DNA of 64,000 nucleotides from Piliocolobus tephrosceles (GCF_002776525.5 NC_045436.1:55406254-55470253), one strand, 5' to 3'. Numbered from the stretch's first letter, positions 1 to 12,474 are shown. Notes: generated by a model not told the origin, from the letters alone. A program made the numbers and translations.

Positions 1-1698
1 CTTCCACTGTTGACAAGTTACAACAGGTCACCTTAATGGTCTCTTCAGGGTGGTGTCAGAAAAGGCTGAGTCAGGAGGCAGAACTTTCATCTTCAATGAG
101 CAGTAATAGGGTCACACTTGTAGTGCCAATGGAGATCATGTGGAAACCCTGGACTTCCATCCTTAATTGGCCATGACAAATCATTCCTCCCTCTCAACAC
201 TAGGATGATGTCAGAGTGCTAGATGAGACTGAGTGAACAGTCAAGACTTTCATCACAGCAAAATGGTAAAGAGGCCATCACAACCCTCCCTCATTATGTC
301 AGTGGAAACCATGTGGGAAGCAGTAACTCCCCACATTGTTTCCACTCCCACCACTCTTACACCTCCCAGTCACGGAACTGTTAGTGGAGGCTTAGTGGGG
401 AGCCACAATTCCCACCTCTACACAGCAGTGACAGAGAGCCCCCTTCTTAAGATATCAAATGTGACAGATGGGAAAAGTGAACTTCCATAGCACATGGCTG
501 TGAAGAAGTGGCACTACCCACAACACTGCTTGGCATATCAGCAAAAACATAATATTTAGGTAAGACAGTGCCTTATCATATAATATGCAAAATATGTATA
601 TTTTAAGGAAAAAATATTTGTTATACCAAGAAGCAGGGAAATTTCAAACCAAACACAAATACATAATCAATAAACGTCAACACTAATATGACAGACGTTG
701 TAATTATCTGGCAAAGCTTTCTAAACAGTCATCATGAAAGTGTTTCAATGAGCAATGACAAACCATTTGAGACAAACACAAATTTTGTCAAAGGAATATA
801 AATTATTAACAAATAAAGATGTGAAGAAGAAACAAATGCAAAATTTAGAACTAAAAAATATAATAACTGAAATAAGAAACTAAATGGGCAGAATCAACAG
901 AAAAGAAAGGAGAACAAAATAATGTGTTAGAAAGCAGAATAGTAAAAATTACCAATTTGAATATCAGAGACTAAGCAACCTATAAACAAAAAGGCTCAGA
1001 GGCTTCTCTGACTATAAGAGAAGATATAACATTAGTGTCACTGGAGTCACAGAGGGAGATGAGAAAGATGTCAGCATGAGAAATCACATGGCCATATCAT
1101 TCAATGTACACACACACAATAGCACTTGATAATCACTTCATATTTATTCATAAGAAAAAACTCCCAGAAAAATAGGAATGGAGATAACTAACTCATCTCG
1201 ATAAAGAAAGTATACAAAAAACCTCTAGGTAATGTTTTACTTAATGATGAAAGACTTGGTGTTTTTCTCCTACAATTGAGAACAAGACAAGAATGTCTAT
1301 TCTTGTCAGGTTTATTCAGTGTAAAACTGAAAGTTTTTGCCAGTACAATAGTGGAAGAAAGTATACACAGCCAGAAAAGGAAGAAACAAAACTGTCATTA
1401 TGAATGATATAATTGTCCCAATAGGAAACATCAAGCAATCTACCAAAAAACATCTAGAACTTACAAGTATGTTTAGCAAGTTTGGAGGGTATTAAATACA
1501 TAGTAAAAATTTTTGAAAAAGAGTATAAAATAAGGCGAAACACTCTAACCAATTTCAAGACCATGATATAGTTAGAGTACTCAACACTGTGCATTATTGA
1601 TATTTCAATTAATGCAGAGAGGATAAACACTCAGATCAGTATCAGATCAATAAAATGGTATAGCGCATCCAGAAAAGGCCAACATAAATATGCCCAAC

Positions 1699-1735
<37 letters not shown>

Positions 1736-2238
1736 GGTGCAAAAGCACTTCAATGAAGGAAAGATAACATTTCAACAAATGGTACTATAGCGATTTGGAC
1801 ATCCATAGTTAAAAAATAAAACTCAATCTATGTCTCATATGTTATATAAAATATTAGCTCAAAATATATCACAGACTTACATATGAAATCCAGAACTTTG
1901 ACACTTTAAAACATATAAAAGTCTTCAGAATCTAGAGCTAGGCAGAGTACTTAGTCTTGACATTGAAAGCATGGTCCATACAAAAAATTTGATGAACTAG
2001 ACTTCATCAAAATTAAATATTTTTTTTGGAAAACACTCATTAAGATGAAAAGACAAGATACAAATCGAGAGAGAATATTTATAAGCAATGTTTATAGCAA
2101 AGCACTAGGATCTAGTATATGTAAAAAAACTCTTAAAACTCAACATTAAAAAAATTATCAATCTACTTCGAAAATTGCCAAAAAAAAAAACCAAAAGACA
2201 CGGGGGACATTTCAGTGAAGAGATACACAGATGGCATA
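1..2238 (+). mobile_element. Old L1M LINE, 5' part (5'UTR, ORF1 start, ORF2 middle), decayed
   Basis: Positions 1-800 resemble the old L1M 5'UTR, with phrases like 'GGAGATCATGTGGAAACC'. Positions 830-1080 resemble the start of an L1M ORF1. From about 1150 the text jumps to the ORF2 reverse transcriptase region, so the ORF1 end and the ORF2 first half are deleted. 1690-2235 follows the ORF2 C-terminal half ('ACAAAGGTGC', 'TTTCAACAAATGGT'). No reading frame is open for long. The element continues at 2709 after an inserted LTR and probably extends past the left edge. Recognition is from memory of L1 consensus order; the subfamily is not resolved. Confidence 0.75.
1702..1730. repeat. (T)29 homopolymer inside L1 ORF2
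   Basis: A run of 29 T lies inside the L1M ORF2 text, where the consensus reads GATTTTTGACAAAGG. It is an internal expansion and not a retroposon tail. Confidence 0.95.
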
Positions 2239-2708
2239 TGTATTATTCTTATAGTACTGTCATAATAAAATATCACAGACTAGGTGCCTTAAACAATAGA
2301 AAAAACATTTTCATTGCTCTGAAGGCTATCTGTCCAAGATTTAAGTGCCCTTAAGAGTTGTTTGCTACAGAGGTCTTTCTGGCTTGTGGATGACCATCTT
2401 CTCACTGTGTCCTTACATGCCCTTTTCTCTGTGCAGTTCAGGGAGAGAAAGAGAGAGCTCTCTCATATGTCTTCCTCTTCTTATGAGGACACCAGTCCTA
2501 CCAGACCAAGGCCTCACCCTTATGACCTCACTTAACCTTTATTTTCACTATATAGGCCCTCCTATATAGTGCACTTTATTTTTGTTTTGTTGTGTATTAA
2601 TGTGAAAACCATGACAAATAAAGGCATATTTATCTCCAAATAAAGTCATATTGATGGTTAGAGCTTCAATATACGATTTTTGCGGGGAAGACCATTCAAT
2701 CCTTATCA
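2239..2708 (-). mobile_element. MLT1A-type MaLR solo LTR
   Basis: Read on the - strand this follows the MLT1A LTR: it ends with the 'CTGTGATATTTTATTATGAC'-type tail and contains 'CCTTATAAGAAG'-like and 'AGGGCC' boxes. It splits the L1M at the ORF2 3' end. A perfect 5-bp target duplication, GCATA, lies at 2234-2238 and 2709-2713, which fixes both boundaries. With no internal region it is a solo LTR, left by recombination between the two LTRs of a former element. Confidence 0.85.
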
Positions 2709-3480
2709 GCATATAAATCCATAAAAGATGTTTCAAGTCATTAACAACCAGTAAAGTGCAAATTAAGCCACAGTGAGATATTACCAACACCAAACCCTAG
2801 CATGTATTCAGAAAAACTAGATCATTAAAACATCACTGCCGACAATGTAAAATGGCCAAGCCACTATACAAGATGATCTGGTGGTTTCTTAAAACATTAA
2901 CAGTAAAACTATCATACAATCCAGCAATTGAATTCTTGTGTATTTTCCCCAAAGAAATGAAACTGTATGTTCACACAAAAACCTGTATATGAATGTTTAT
3001 CATACCTTTATTTGTACAGTCTAGAGTCTCTACATAAGTTGGAAGATTAAACAAAGTGTAATATATAGATACCAGGGAATATTACTGAGTCATAAAAAGG
3101 AAATAAACTACCAATCCATAAATAGCTCAGATGGATATCAAAGGCATTATACTTAGTGAGAAAAAAATGCAATCTCAATTGATCACATATCTTATGTGAC
3201 ACGTTAGTTACAGTTATATAACATTCTTGAAGTTGACAAAATTTAGAGAAATGAAGAAGAGATTAGTGCTTGTCAGTAACTTATGAGGTGACAGGGGCCA
3301 AAGGAAAAGTAGATGTGCCTATAAAACAGTAATGGGGATATCCTTGTTGTGGTATTATACTACAGTTATTAAGATGTTACCATTAATGGAAATTATGTAA
3401 ATGATGCAAGGGATCTCTCTCTATTATACTCAAATTTTCATCTGAATTTATGTTTAAAATAAAATAAATATTTAATTTAA
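2709..3480 (+). mobile_element. Old L1M LINE, 3' part (ORF2 end and 3'UTR)
   Basis: Continuation of the L1M after the MLT1A insertion. It follows the ORF2 C-terminal text ('ACAGTGAGATATTACC', 'CAAAGAAATGAAACTGTATG', 'GGGAATATTACTGAGTCATAA') and then the 3'UTR with a degenerate A-rich tail near 3460-3480. Many stops and indels make it a dead copy. Confidence 0.75.
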
Positions 3481-4046
3481 AACTCCAGAACTGCAGTCAA
3501 AACTACTAGCATAGCTATATGTATATATGACTAAAGTAGTCTCTTTAAAAAAATCCAAAATATATTAAAGACACAGGCAATATAAAAAAAAATAAAGTTA
3601 AAAATAAAGTTAAAAAAAAGTTCGTAGACTTCAAGATGACTAATTTAAGCTTGTTAATTTATATGGAGAAACAGTTCTCTTCTTCTCATTAAAGTTTATT
3701 ATTTGTCTGATATTAAGTCTCATTAATTTATACTCACTTCTTTGTCACTGTAGAAATGTACTGCAGATGACCAGAAGGAATTAGTGTGTTTTTTTTCATA
3801 AAATTTATGGTTTCATTTACAATTGGGATTTTGTGTTTAAGGTTCTTTGTGTGGATATCATAATTTCACTAAAAAGGTAAGGTAGGTGAGGAAGAAACAA
3901 CAGGACCTGTTATATAGTTGCCTAGACTCAGAATTACTTTTTGTCACCATTTTTATTTAATACACGACACAACAAGAATAAGCACAATATTCTGAATTTT
4001 GAGTCCTTTATTCCAGTGGTGAATACTGAATATTCTTTTTAAAAAT
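3481..4046. other. Unassigned AT-rich sequence
   Basis: No repeat family, open frame or RNA signature recognised. There is a short A-rich/AAAGTT stretch near 3585-3620. Confidence 0.5.
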
Positions 4047-4056
4047 ATCTATTCTC

Positions 4057-4393
4057 ATGGCAGGGCGCGGTGGCTCAAGCCTGTAATCCTAGCACTTTGG
4101 GAGGCTGAGACGGGTGGATCACGAGGTCAGGAGATCGAGACCATCCTGGCTACCACGGTGAAACCCCATCTCTACTAAAAAATACAAAAAAAGAAAAAAA
4201 AAGAAAAAAAAAACAAAAACAAAAACTAGCCGGGCGAGGTGGCGGGCGCCTGTAGTCCCAGCTACTCGGGAGGCTGAGGCAGGAGAATGGCGTGAACCCG
4301 GGAGGTGGAGCTTGCAGTGATCTGAGATCCGGCCACTGCACTCCAGCCCAGGCGACAGAGCGAGACTCCGTCTCAAAAAAAAAAAAAAAAAAA
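4057..4393 (+). mobile_element. AluY, cercopithecoid type
   Basis: Full-length Alu with an A-rich middle linker and a poly-A tail. It carries 'GGCTCAAGCCTGTAATCC' and 'GATCCGGCCACTGC', which I associate with Old World monkey AluY lineages. The target duplication ATCTATTCTC is at 4047-4056 and 4394-4403. Antisense open frames here are ordinary Alu shadows. Confidence 0.95.
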
Positions 4394-4403
4394 ATCTATT
4401 CTC

Positions 4404-5891
4404 TTTTATTGAAAGTATTTACCAATGTCCTCATAAGACCTGGGCTCTGATATATACACAAATTACAGTTTTAAACAATGTCCATATCCTTAGGAAAAAC
4501 ATGGTGGCATGTGGGATGAAATTTAAGTAGATTTGGGGACAAATGTTGGAAACTAGTTGGATTTATTCTTTGTTTTCGGTGTTTCTAATCCAAGATTTTC
4601 CTAAATATTTTAGGTGGTAGACTGAATTTTCTAGATAATTAGCTCTATTCTCTACAGGGTTGTTACAATGGGCTTGGCCCTGAATTTGTTGATTTTACCT
4701 GCCTTGCTTTGCATGCATGTAAAGAAGTCATTGCATCCACTTATCATTTACGGTCACAGGTTATGTTGCCTAGTGAGAAGATACTGCTCTATATCAGTAA
4801 ACAAGGGTGCCCATCCACATTCAGCAGCACTTAGCAACATGAGTAATAAAAGTGATAGCTTGCAGTTGTGCATATAAAACCAATTTTAAAATATACCAAG
4901 TTCATTTCTGGAAACTATTACAGATCAAGGCTTATTACATTCTATTTTTTTCCTAGTATCTTTAGGAAAGAAATTTGTTGATGTTGAACTAAGTGAGCAG
5001 CAGAATTGCTCTTATTTAGTGTGGTCAAGCTCTAATTTGCAACTAGGATTTCAAGGCAACAAAGTGCTAATTTGCGGGTCTATAATACATGTTATTTAGC
5101 TACTTCAAAGCATGGTTATAGACAGTTGAGACAACAGAATTTTTTAAAGAGAAGAAAATTATCACAGTCATGCTTCTAAAGAAACTAAATAATTTAAAAA
5201 TACCTAATTACTATGTATCTGCTTAGGTTTTATGTAACACCAAAAATAATTTGTGAGCAAAACTTACAAAAATATAAAACTAAAACTTAAATACACACAT
5301 TTTTATTTCTTCTTATAAAATACCAAAAACTGTTGCATCAGGATTATATAATGCAAATCTTACTAAATTTACTCACATGATTACTGTATCCTTTCCCACT
5401 CAAGCGTATTAAATATAGGTGTTTCTTGTCGGTTTTTTTTTTAAGTTGGAGATGACAATTTTATGTACTTTCCTATTATGACCAATTTCACATAGGATTG
5501 GTGGTCACATTTTACTATATTTTGACTTTGCTCTGTTTCATGTTCCAGGGAGAAATGAACTGACAAGAGGTTACTTATATAGGAAAAGCTGACACACATC
5601 ATGGAACACATAATGATCTTTTCTTATTCATAATAGTCCATATTTTGACAAAGAAAATTCAAAAGTGAAAAATTAACATGAAAATAATTGATAATGACTG
5701 GAAGTACTTGATGAAACCAGATCAATTTTGACAGTATAACACTACTTTCTAAATATGAGAGAGGAAATAAAAATACATCTTCATTGTGTATACATTTAAA
5801 TCTTGTACAAATTTGGGCTAAAAAAAATAAATGGTTTAATAGTATATTAAACTTTAAATTTAGAATATATTGAGAATATTCATGTCATTAT
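4404..5891. other. Unassigned AT-rich sequence
   Basis: No recognisable element. A 69-codon open frame at 4668-4877 (+) has no coding support and is within chance expectation. Confidence 0.5.
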
Positions 5892-5905
5892 AACTTGCAC
5901 ATATT

Positions 5906-6218
5906 ATTATTATCATTTTTTTTTTTTTTTTTTGAGACAGAGTCTCACCCTGTCCCCCAGGCTGGAGTGCAGTGTCCGATCTTGGCTCACTGCAAGCTCC
6001 ACCTCCTGGTTTCACGCCATTCTCCTCCTGCCTCAGCCTCCCGAGTAGCTGGGACTACAGGCGCCCGCCACCATGCCCGGCTAATTTTTTTTGTATTTTT
6101 AGTACAGACAGGGTTTCACTATGTTAGTCATGATGGTCTTGATCTCCTGACCTCGTGATCCGCCCACCTTGGCCTCCCAAAGTGCTGGAATTACAGGCGT
6201 GAGCCACCGTGCGCAGAC
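5906..6218 (-). mobile_element. AluY/S-type element, antisense
   Basis: Starts with poly-T (tail region TTATTATCA plus T run) and continues with reverse-complement Alu text to about 6218. The imperfect target duplication is AACTTGCACATATT at 5892-5905 and AACTTGTACATATT at 6219-6232. Confidence 0.95.
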
Positions 6219-6232
6219 AACTTGTACATATT

Positions 6233-7725
6233 TTAACATAAATATTTGTGGCAATGAACAACCTACTTTGAAATTAACCTAGGGAGGTGATGGATCCCAT
6301 TAACTTCGAAAATCTCTGGATCCAATGTCTCTAGCGGACATTCCCAGGCTCTTTTTGTAATCAGCTGGTACCCTACATCCATGCTGCCATAGACAAGTAG
6401 CCTATGTATAGTCTATCAAAGGATAATAATGATTATATTATTGTTTCTTCTTTTTCTAAAAGAAATGTTTTCTATTTTTATCTAAAGTAATGTATATAAA
6501 ATGAAAAGAGAAGAAAAGTAAGTACCATTTAATTTATATCTGATCCTGTAACCAATTTTTATTGGCTCAGTTTATAACTATACATAACACCTGAAGACAT
6601 ATATAAACATTAAGCGTTGTTCTAGATTCATTAAAATCAGAAAAATACTTTACATCAGCTAACAAAATTAAATTGTAACTTCACATTAAAAGGTGATATT
6701 TCCTTTGTTCCAGAGAGGCTATAAAACTCTAAAGCATATAGTAATCAATCTAAACATCAGACATGGAGTCTTGCTGCTTCAGTTCTTTTCAGGCTATGTC
6801 ATTAGTTGAAATAACTCCCCTAGGCTTATTTACACTTTAAAGATTTTTTCAATGCCTAAAAAGAACATTTTCAAATGAAATTTCTTAACCTGAAAGCTAA
6901 AGTAATCAGTGTATCTAAATTTGTTTTGACTACATCCATTCTTTAAAACACTATTACCCAGAATGCCCAATTGGCAGTGGAGTTCTCCACATCGCAAACT
7001 CTGTCTTGGATTTGAAACCTATGGCATCTCTAACTTGAAGTTAAAACCTAAGCATTACTGCCATTTTAGTTAAACTATCAGCTGAAGATTTTGAAAACTT
7101 AACAATATAATTTGCTAGATTCTTTCCTTATCTGTGATCAAAACAGTTATGGCCTAAGTTTAAATGGACGAGAATAATTTTGATGAGCAAGAAAACAATT
7201 AGAGCTTCAATTATTTCAGTTTCACTGACATTTTGAAATCATTTTTGACCTACTTTTTACCTTGTCACTGAGTCTTGTTTTCCATCCACACATGAAAGAT
7301 ACTCTGTTATGGATTGAACAGAACATTTTCAGATTTTGGTTTGATAGCATGTTGTTATCAACTTTTCATTACATTTTCATTACATTTTATGACATCTGGT
7401 TGATAACCATTAATAATTAGATACTTAATTTTGTTACCTAGAAGAGCATAATGGGTTTAAATATGCAATAGAACAGTATTTAAAAATATGTCCTGAAACA
7501 TAATGTGTAACATTAGGTGAAGAGCAATGTTAACCCTCTTGAAAACTCTTTTCCAAATGTGGGTACACAGAGTACAAAAAAAAAAAAAAAAAAAAAGATC
7601 CATATAGATGTTCTGAAGGAATTGTCAGGCCATATCTATGATTTATGATTTTTCTACTCATAGCTTATAATTTTCGAATAACATCTGAACTTTGTTATTA
7701 TGTATTAGGTATATCCTTAAGTGTT
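6233..7725. other. Unassigned AT-rich sequence with a poly-A run
   Basis: No repeat family recognised. A homopolymer of 22 A lies at 7576-7597 and has no retroposon body upstream that I can identify. Confidence 0.5.
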
Positions 7726-7740
7726 GTCTTTCATTTCTTT

Positions 7741-8046
7741 TTTTAAATATTTATTTATTTATTTATATTTTAGATGGAGTTCTGTAGCTCAGGCTAGAGT
7801 GCAGTGGCGCAATCTCGGCTCACTGCAACCTCTGCTTCCCAGGTTCAAGTGATTCTCCTGCCTCAGCCTCCTAAGTAGCTGGGTTTACAGATGCCTGCTA
7901 CCATACCTGACTAATCTTTATATTTTTAGTAGAGAAGGAGTTTCACCATGTTGGCCAGGCTGATCTCAAACTCCTCACCTCAGGTGATCCACCCATCTCA
8001 GTCTCCCAAAGTGCTGGGATTACAGGCGTGAGCCACTGTACCAGCG
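7741..8046 (-). mobile_element. AluS-type element, antisense, older
   Basis: Reverse-complement Alu with many substitutions and an (ATTT)n-like decayed tail at 7741-7770. The target duplication GTCTTTCATTTCTTT at 7726-7740 matches GTCTTTCACTTCTTT at 8047-8061. Confidence 0.92.
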
Positions 8047-8061
8047 GTCTTTCACTTCTTT

Positions 8062-10668
8062 TGTAGATTTTGCAGTGTCCGTTCATGCTCTAAATATGGC
8101 AGTGATTACGTGATGTGTCATGATATTATTTCATTGTCATTCATAAGAAATGGTAAGGCATAATTTCAGATCAGGCTTGTGGTATGTCAAGTTGTTCAAT
8201 ACATATATTAAAAATATCTTAGAGCATTTATGAGATGTCTTAATAAAATAACCTTCCAACCTGTCCCTAGCTTTTCCTATTTAAAGAACAAATCCATGAT
8301 GCTGAAAATTTTTTTTAACGTAATGTTATTTAATTTCTAACCTTTTTCTTAATCTTCTCTGCTTATTAAATAATTTCAGCAATATAATTCATCTAGTCTT
8401 AAGAGTGCACATCAGTTAATCACAACATATCAAACTGCTTAATTAAATTTATCTATAAGACACATGAATCTGATCCCACCAGTGAATGAAGTTTAAAATA
8501 CTGATATGACTGCACTAATTTTCAGAATACTAGGGTGCCTTCTCAGTGGTTATGCAATGAGATTCTTGTATTTTACAGACATGTTAAACTGTCATAAGCC
8601 CGAAAAACTGAGTTAGTCTCATTTACCATTTTTAGTTCAGATAACTGAATATCAGTTAATCTGATGTTGGAACAACATGTTGATTAAGCAATTTGCATAT
8701 TCACTTAAATAACATCTTTTAAAAAACACTTTGAAATATCCTAAACAGAATATGCAATCCTGATCTGGCCCTAGGAGAAAAAGTAAGATGTTTCCATAAC
8801 TGGTAACAAATAGCACTGCAGAGTATTCAGCTACATTATAGCTATTTTCAACAGTTATATGATGAATTGCCTGTTACTCTGGAGGCTGGCTTTTCCATGT
8901 TAAAATTGACAAAGTTGTTCATGTAATCTGCATTATAATTCTTATTGTATTAGTAAATTTTGTCACAACAAGGATAATTTACATACATAATACAATAGGA
9001 GATACCCAGTTATAATGATGGCCTATAGCCACACTTTTTCCTCAATTGTATGCTTTATAAGAATAAAAAATACCTTTATTTTCTTGTTGCATTGTGGTGT
9101 TTATTTAACTGATCTAAATAAAACAGGAAAGGCATTTTGGAATTGTTAATAATTTGGTTATTCACTAAGTTACCGCTATTGGTGTGAGTTTTCTGAATAC
9201 TTTATAGTCTCTTTCAAATTATTCAAAATAATGGCTTTAGTTCAGTATAAATTTGATGTCAAATTATTTGTGTTATTTGAAAGCATTGGTATTCAACTCT
9301 GAAAGCATTAATAAGTATCTTGTCAAAATGAGTAATTGGAGAGTTTGGGATCAGATAGCAGTGGCTACTTAATTATTATAATTTCTTCATGTAGACCTGG
9401 AATCTTACTTCAATCTTTTCTATTTCAGTTGAAACATTTGATGATGGGACTATGACCCAGAAGCCCCAAATTTTGTATTTTATGCTTGAATCTAGAATTT
9501 GTCCTTATTTTTACATAATTACTCACATACAGGTAAAATGTAGCATTAGGACAAACTTCAAAATGTAGGTATTTGAGAAATAGGAAGTGTATCCAATTCC
9601 TCAGAATAAAGACTGTCTTGCCCTGTTCAATAGTTATTATTCCTTTCTCAGCATTAATTAATTCAGCTGGAACATCACATAATTGAAGAGTTGATGATAA
9701 CATTGATACATATAATTGATTTTTGTTTAATGTTGAAAATTATTCAAGATCAAAAGGAAATAAAAACAGGAAAATGTGATTTGAATGATCATTACTACTA
9801 TATCTACAAGTAAGGGAGAAGACAAATTAGGAAATTAATAACCCCAAATATAATAATTGTATTTTCAACAGTGTTATATAATTGACACACAAAGCTATTA
9901 AGTAAATGTGATATACTGTAGAGTTTCTTCTACCCTCACCTATGAAGAATGACTGCAAAGGCATAACCTCAGTAATTGCTTTAATTGCTAGAGATTCTCT
10001 GGTTTAGTAGGAAAAATGAAATATATAAGTTCATTCCTCATGAAACCACATTTTGGTTAAATACTTCCAAACAGTCTGGATATATTATTGCATTGCATGG
10101 TGAATGAAAATTTCAATTGAGATATATTTTTAAAATGGTTACAGTTCTATTGAAAGGAAGAAATATCTGGGCTATTCTTAAACTTGGATCTCAGATTTTT
10201 GTGGTTACAGATAAGTCCCTCAAGTATATTTATTCATTTATTTTTCATTAAAGACATATAAATATTAAATTTACATTCTATATATGTACATATTCAAGTT
10301 TCTAAAATCTTATGAAATTACTATTTTTAAAATAGTAACTTGAAGGGCAACATTTTTTTCGTTTGTCATCAGGAAGATTTCTAAATAAGGTTGTAATTCC
10401 TTATTTCTTCAATAGAATAAAACTTTAAGGAAAAAAGTGTGTTTTAAAATGATTTATAAAATATTATTACAGTGTTTAACCATCTTTGCTGTCAGAAAAT
10501 TTCAAAATTAAGTAACAATTCTGCAGCATAGCAAAATTTACAAATCTACTACTCTCTTTCTCCAACTCCCTTTAAAATACAAAAGGAAATATTTTAAATG
10601 TTCTGACACATCATAAGCATGACCATATCAGAAAAAAAAAAAAAACCCCTGGTGCAACTGTAAAGAAA
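8062..10668. other. Long unassigned AT-rich stretch
   Basis: About 2.6 kb in which I recognise no LINE, SINE, LTR or DNA transposon and no convincing open frame. A 92-codon frame at 9425-9703 (-) is the longest. It has no splice, promoter or family support and I do not call it a gene. Confidence 0.5.
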
Positions 10669-10684
10669 CACACACACACACACA
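10669..10684. repeat. (CA)n microsatellite
   Basis: Short ACAC run of eight dinucleotides. Confidence 0.95.
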
Positions 10685-11017
10685 GTTTAGACTCACTGAA
10701 GCCTGCCTACCTCAGGCACCATGACTGACTACGCTTCCCTCACAACCCTCGGGAGGGCAGACTCCACTGTGGAGTCCTTTGTAGACCTTCCCTGCCTACC
10801 CAGGGCTATGTTTGAGATCTTTTCAATTGCCTGAAGTAAAAGCAACATTTTTTTTCCCATTTATCTGCAGAGCCCTGAGAGCATCAACTTCTTAATTTGA
10901 TAAAGTAAACTGTGATGGTGTGTTAATGAGGGCTGAGCCATTTGTATATTTTAATAGTGATTTTCTAGAGATAATTATTTCACCTCAATTCAAAGACGTG
11001 CCTCTAGCTATGGGAAT

Positions 11018-11023
11018 TTTATT
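11018..11023 (-). promoter_or_regulatory. Possible polyadenylation signal AATAAA
   Basis: AATAAA on the - strand directly after the stop codon of the frame running through the candidate exon. Common by chance in AT-rich DNA; notable only for its position. Confidence 0.2.
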
Positions 11024-11069
11024 TCAGATGTAAACAGAGCAGGACCCCATGGTATTCTGGAACACTCAC

Positions 11070-11254
11070 CGTTTCCATCATCTCTTTCTGTATTATTTGC
11101 ACTCTCTGTTCTTTGTTCAGGGCTGGAGATGAGTAGGCTTGGGGATTGGGAAGGGATCCATTATATTTCAAAGCTCTTTCAACCCTGTAGGGATGATGGT
11201 TACACTGAACCAGGGACTCTAGTAGTGACCAATTCTTTCTGTTCTGAACCACCA
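11070..11254 (-). other. Candidate spliced exon (coding or lncRNA), unproven
   Basis: On the - strand a 185-nt block is bounded by a good acceptor (pyrimidine-rich TTTCTTTCATATTACAG, ending at 11255) and a near-consensus donor (ACG|GTGAGT, GT at 11069-11068). The block is open in one frame: two bases completing a codon, then 61 codons ending exactly at the donor. The open frame reads 'NRKNWSLLESLVQC', 'ALKYNGSLPNPQAYSSP' and 'NKEQRVQIIQKEMMET'. I recognise no family. If the donor is unused, the frame runs to a stop next to an AATAAA at 11023-11018, so a terminal exon is the alternative. The surrounding 10690-11290 is less AT-rich than its neighbours and is not a repeat I know. No partner exon was found, so this may be chance. 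Confidence 0.3.
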
Positions 11255-11480
11255 CTGTAATATGAAAGAAACTCAAATTTAAAGCATAAGCTAACTGTTC
11301 AATCAGTTACCAGTCCTTTCGGTCTCCCTCAAGAGGGTATATGGCCGTGCTTTCAGCTGGTTTTAATTCTAAACAGCAAGTCATAGTGGCAGAAAGGAAG
11401 GCATGCTTGTAGAATTACACTCTGCCTTTAATTCTATCACAGATTGTCATGTAATTGTAAACCAGTCAGTGTTTGATTTT

Positions 11481-12474
11481 TGTAGGAAAAAGAAAGAGAG
11501 ATCAGACCGTTACTATGTCTATGTAGCAAAGGAAGACACAAGAAATTCCATTTTGGTCTGTACTAAGAAAATTGTTTTGCCTTGAGATGCTGTTAATCTG
11601 TAACTTTAGCCCCAGTCCTGTGCTCACAGAAACATGTGTTGTACAGAATCAAAGTTTAAGGATCTAGGGCTGTGCAGGATGTGCCTTGTTAACAATATGT
11701 TTACAGGCACTATGCTGGTAAAAGTCATCGCCATTCTCCATTCTCGATTAACCAGGGGCACAATGCACTGCGGAAAGCTGCAGGGACCTCTGCCCAAGAA
11801 AGCCTGGGTATTGTCCAAGGTTTCTCCCACTGAGACAGCCTGAGATGTGACCTCGTGGGAAGGGAAAGACCTGACCATTCCCCAGCCCGACACCCGTAAA
11901 TAGTCTGTGCTGAGGAGGATTAGTAAAAGAGGAAGGCCTCTTTGCGGTTGAGATAAGAGGAAGGTCTCTGTCTCCTGCATGTCCCTGGGAATGGAATGTC
12001 TCGGTGTAAAACCCGATCGTACAGTCATTCTGTTCTGAGATAGGAGAAAACTGCCCTGTGGCTGGAGGCGAGATATGCTGGCAGCAGTGCTGCTCTATTA
12101 CTCTTTGCTACACTGAGATGTTTGGGCGGAGAGAAGCATAAATCTGGCCTAGGTGCACATCCAGGCATAGTACCTTCCTTTGAACTTATTTGTGACACAG
12201 ATTCCTTTGCTCACGTTTTCCTGCTAACCTTCTCCCAACTGTCACCCTGTCCTCCTGCTGCATTCCCCTTGCTGAGATAGTGAAAATAGTAATCAATAAA
12301 TTCTGAGGGAACTCAGAGGCTGGTTCCCATGAGGGTCCTCTGTGTGCTGAGTGCCGGTCCCCTGGGCCCATTGTTCTTTCTCTATGCTTTGATTCTGTGT
12401 CTTATTTATTTTCTCAGTCATTTGTCCCACCTGATGAGAAATACTCACAGGTGTGGAGGGACTGACCCTCTTCA
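11481..12474 (+). mobile_element. HERV-K (ERV2)-type solo LTR, LTR5-like
   Basis: A 994-bp LTR beginning TGTAGG and ending CTTCA. It follows the HERV-K LTR order: 'AGAGATCAGAC', 'GCCTTGAGATGCTGTTAATC', 'GGTATTGTCCAAGGTTTCTC', 'CCCAGCCCGACACCCGTAAA', then 'GAATGTCTCGG', and an AATAAA at 12295-12300. The TATA-box site reads TGTAAAA (12005-12011) where I expect TATAAAA, so the core promoter looks damaged. Flanking hexamers GATTTT and GTTTTT are a 6-bp target duplication with one mismatch. No gag, pol or env follows. The exact family (LTR5, LTR13 or relative) needs a library search. Confidence 0.85.
12295..12300 (+). promoter_or_regulatory. LTR polyadenylation signal AATAAA
   Basis: At the position expected for the HERV-K LTR polyadenylation signal, before the GA-rich 'CTGAGGGAACTCAGAGG' text. 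Confidence 0.6.

Noticed and set aside
4119..4376. 85-codon antisense open frame
   Set aside because: It is the standard reading frame through an antisense AluY; similar frames occur at 5895, 41452 and 53019.
9425..9703. 92-codon open frame on the - strand in unassigned DNA
   Set aside because: No family resemblance, no splice or promoter context, and such lengths arise by chance in a window of this size.
11624..12028. 134-codon antisense frame and 69-codon sense frame
   Set aside because: Both lie wholly in the HERV-K solo LTR, which is non-coding.
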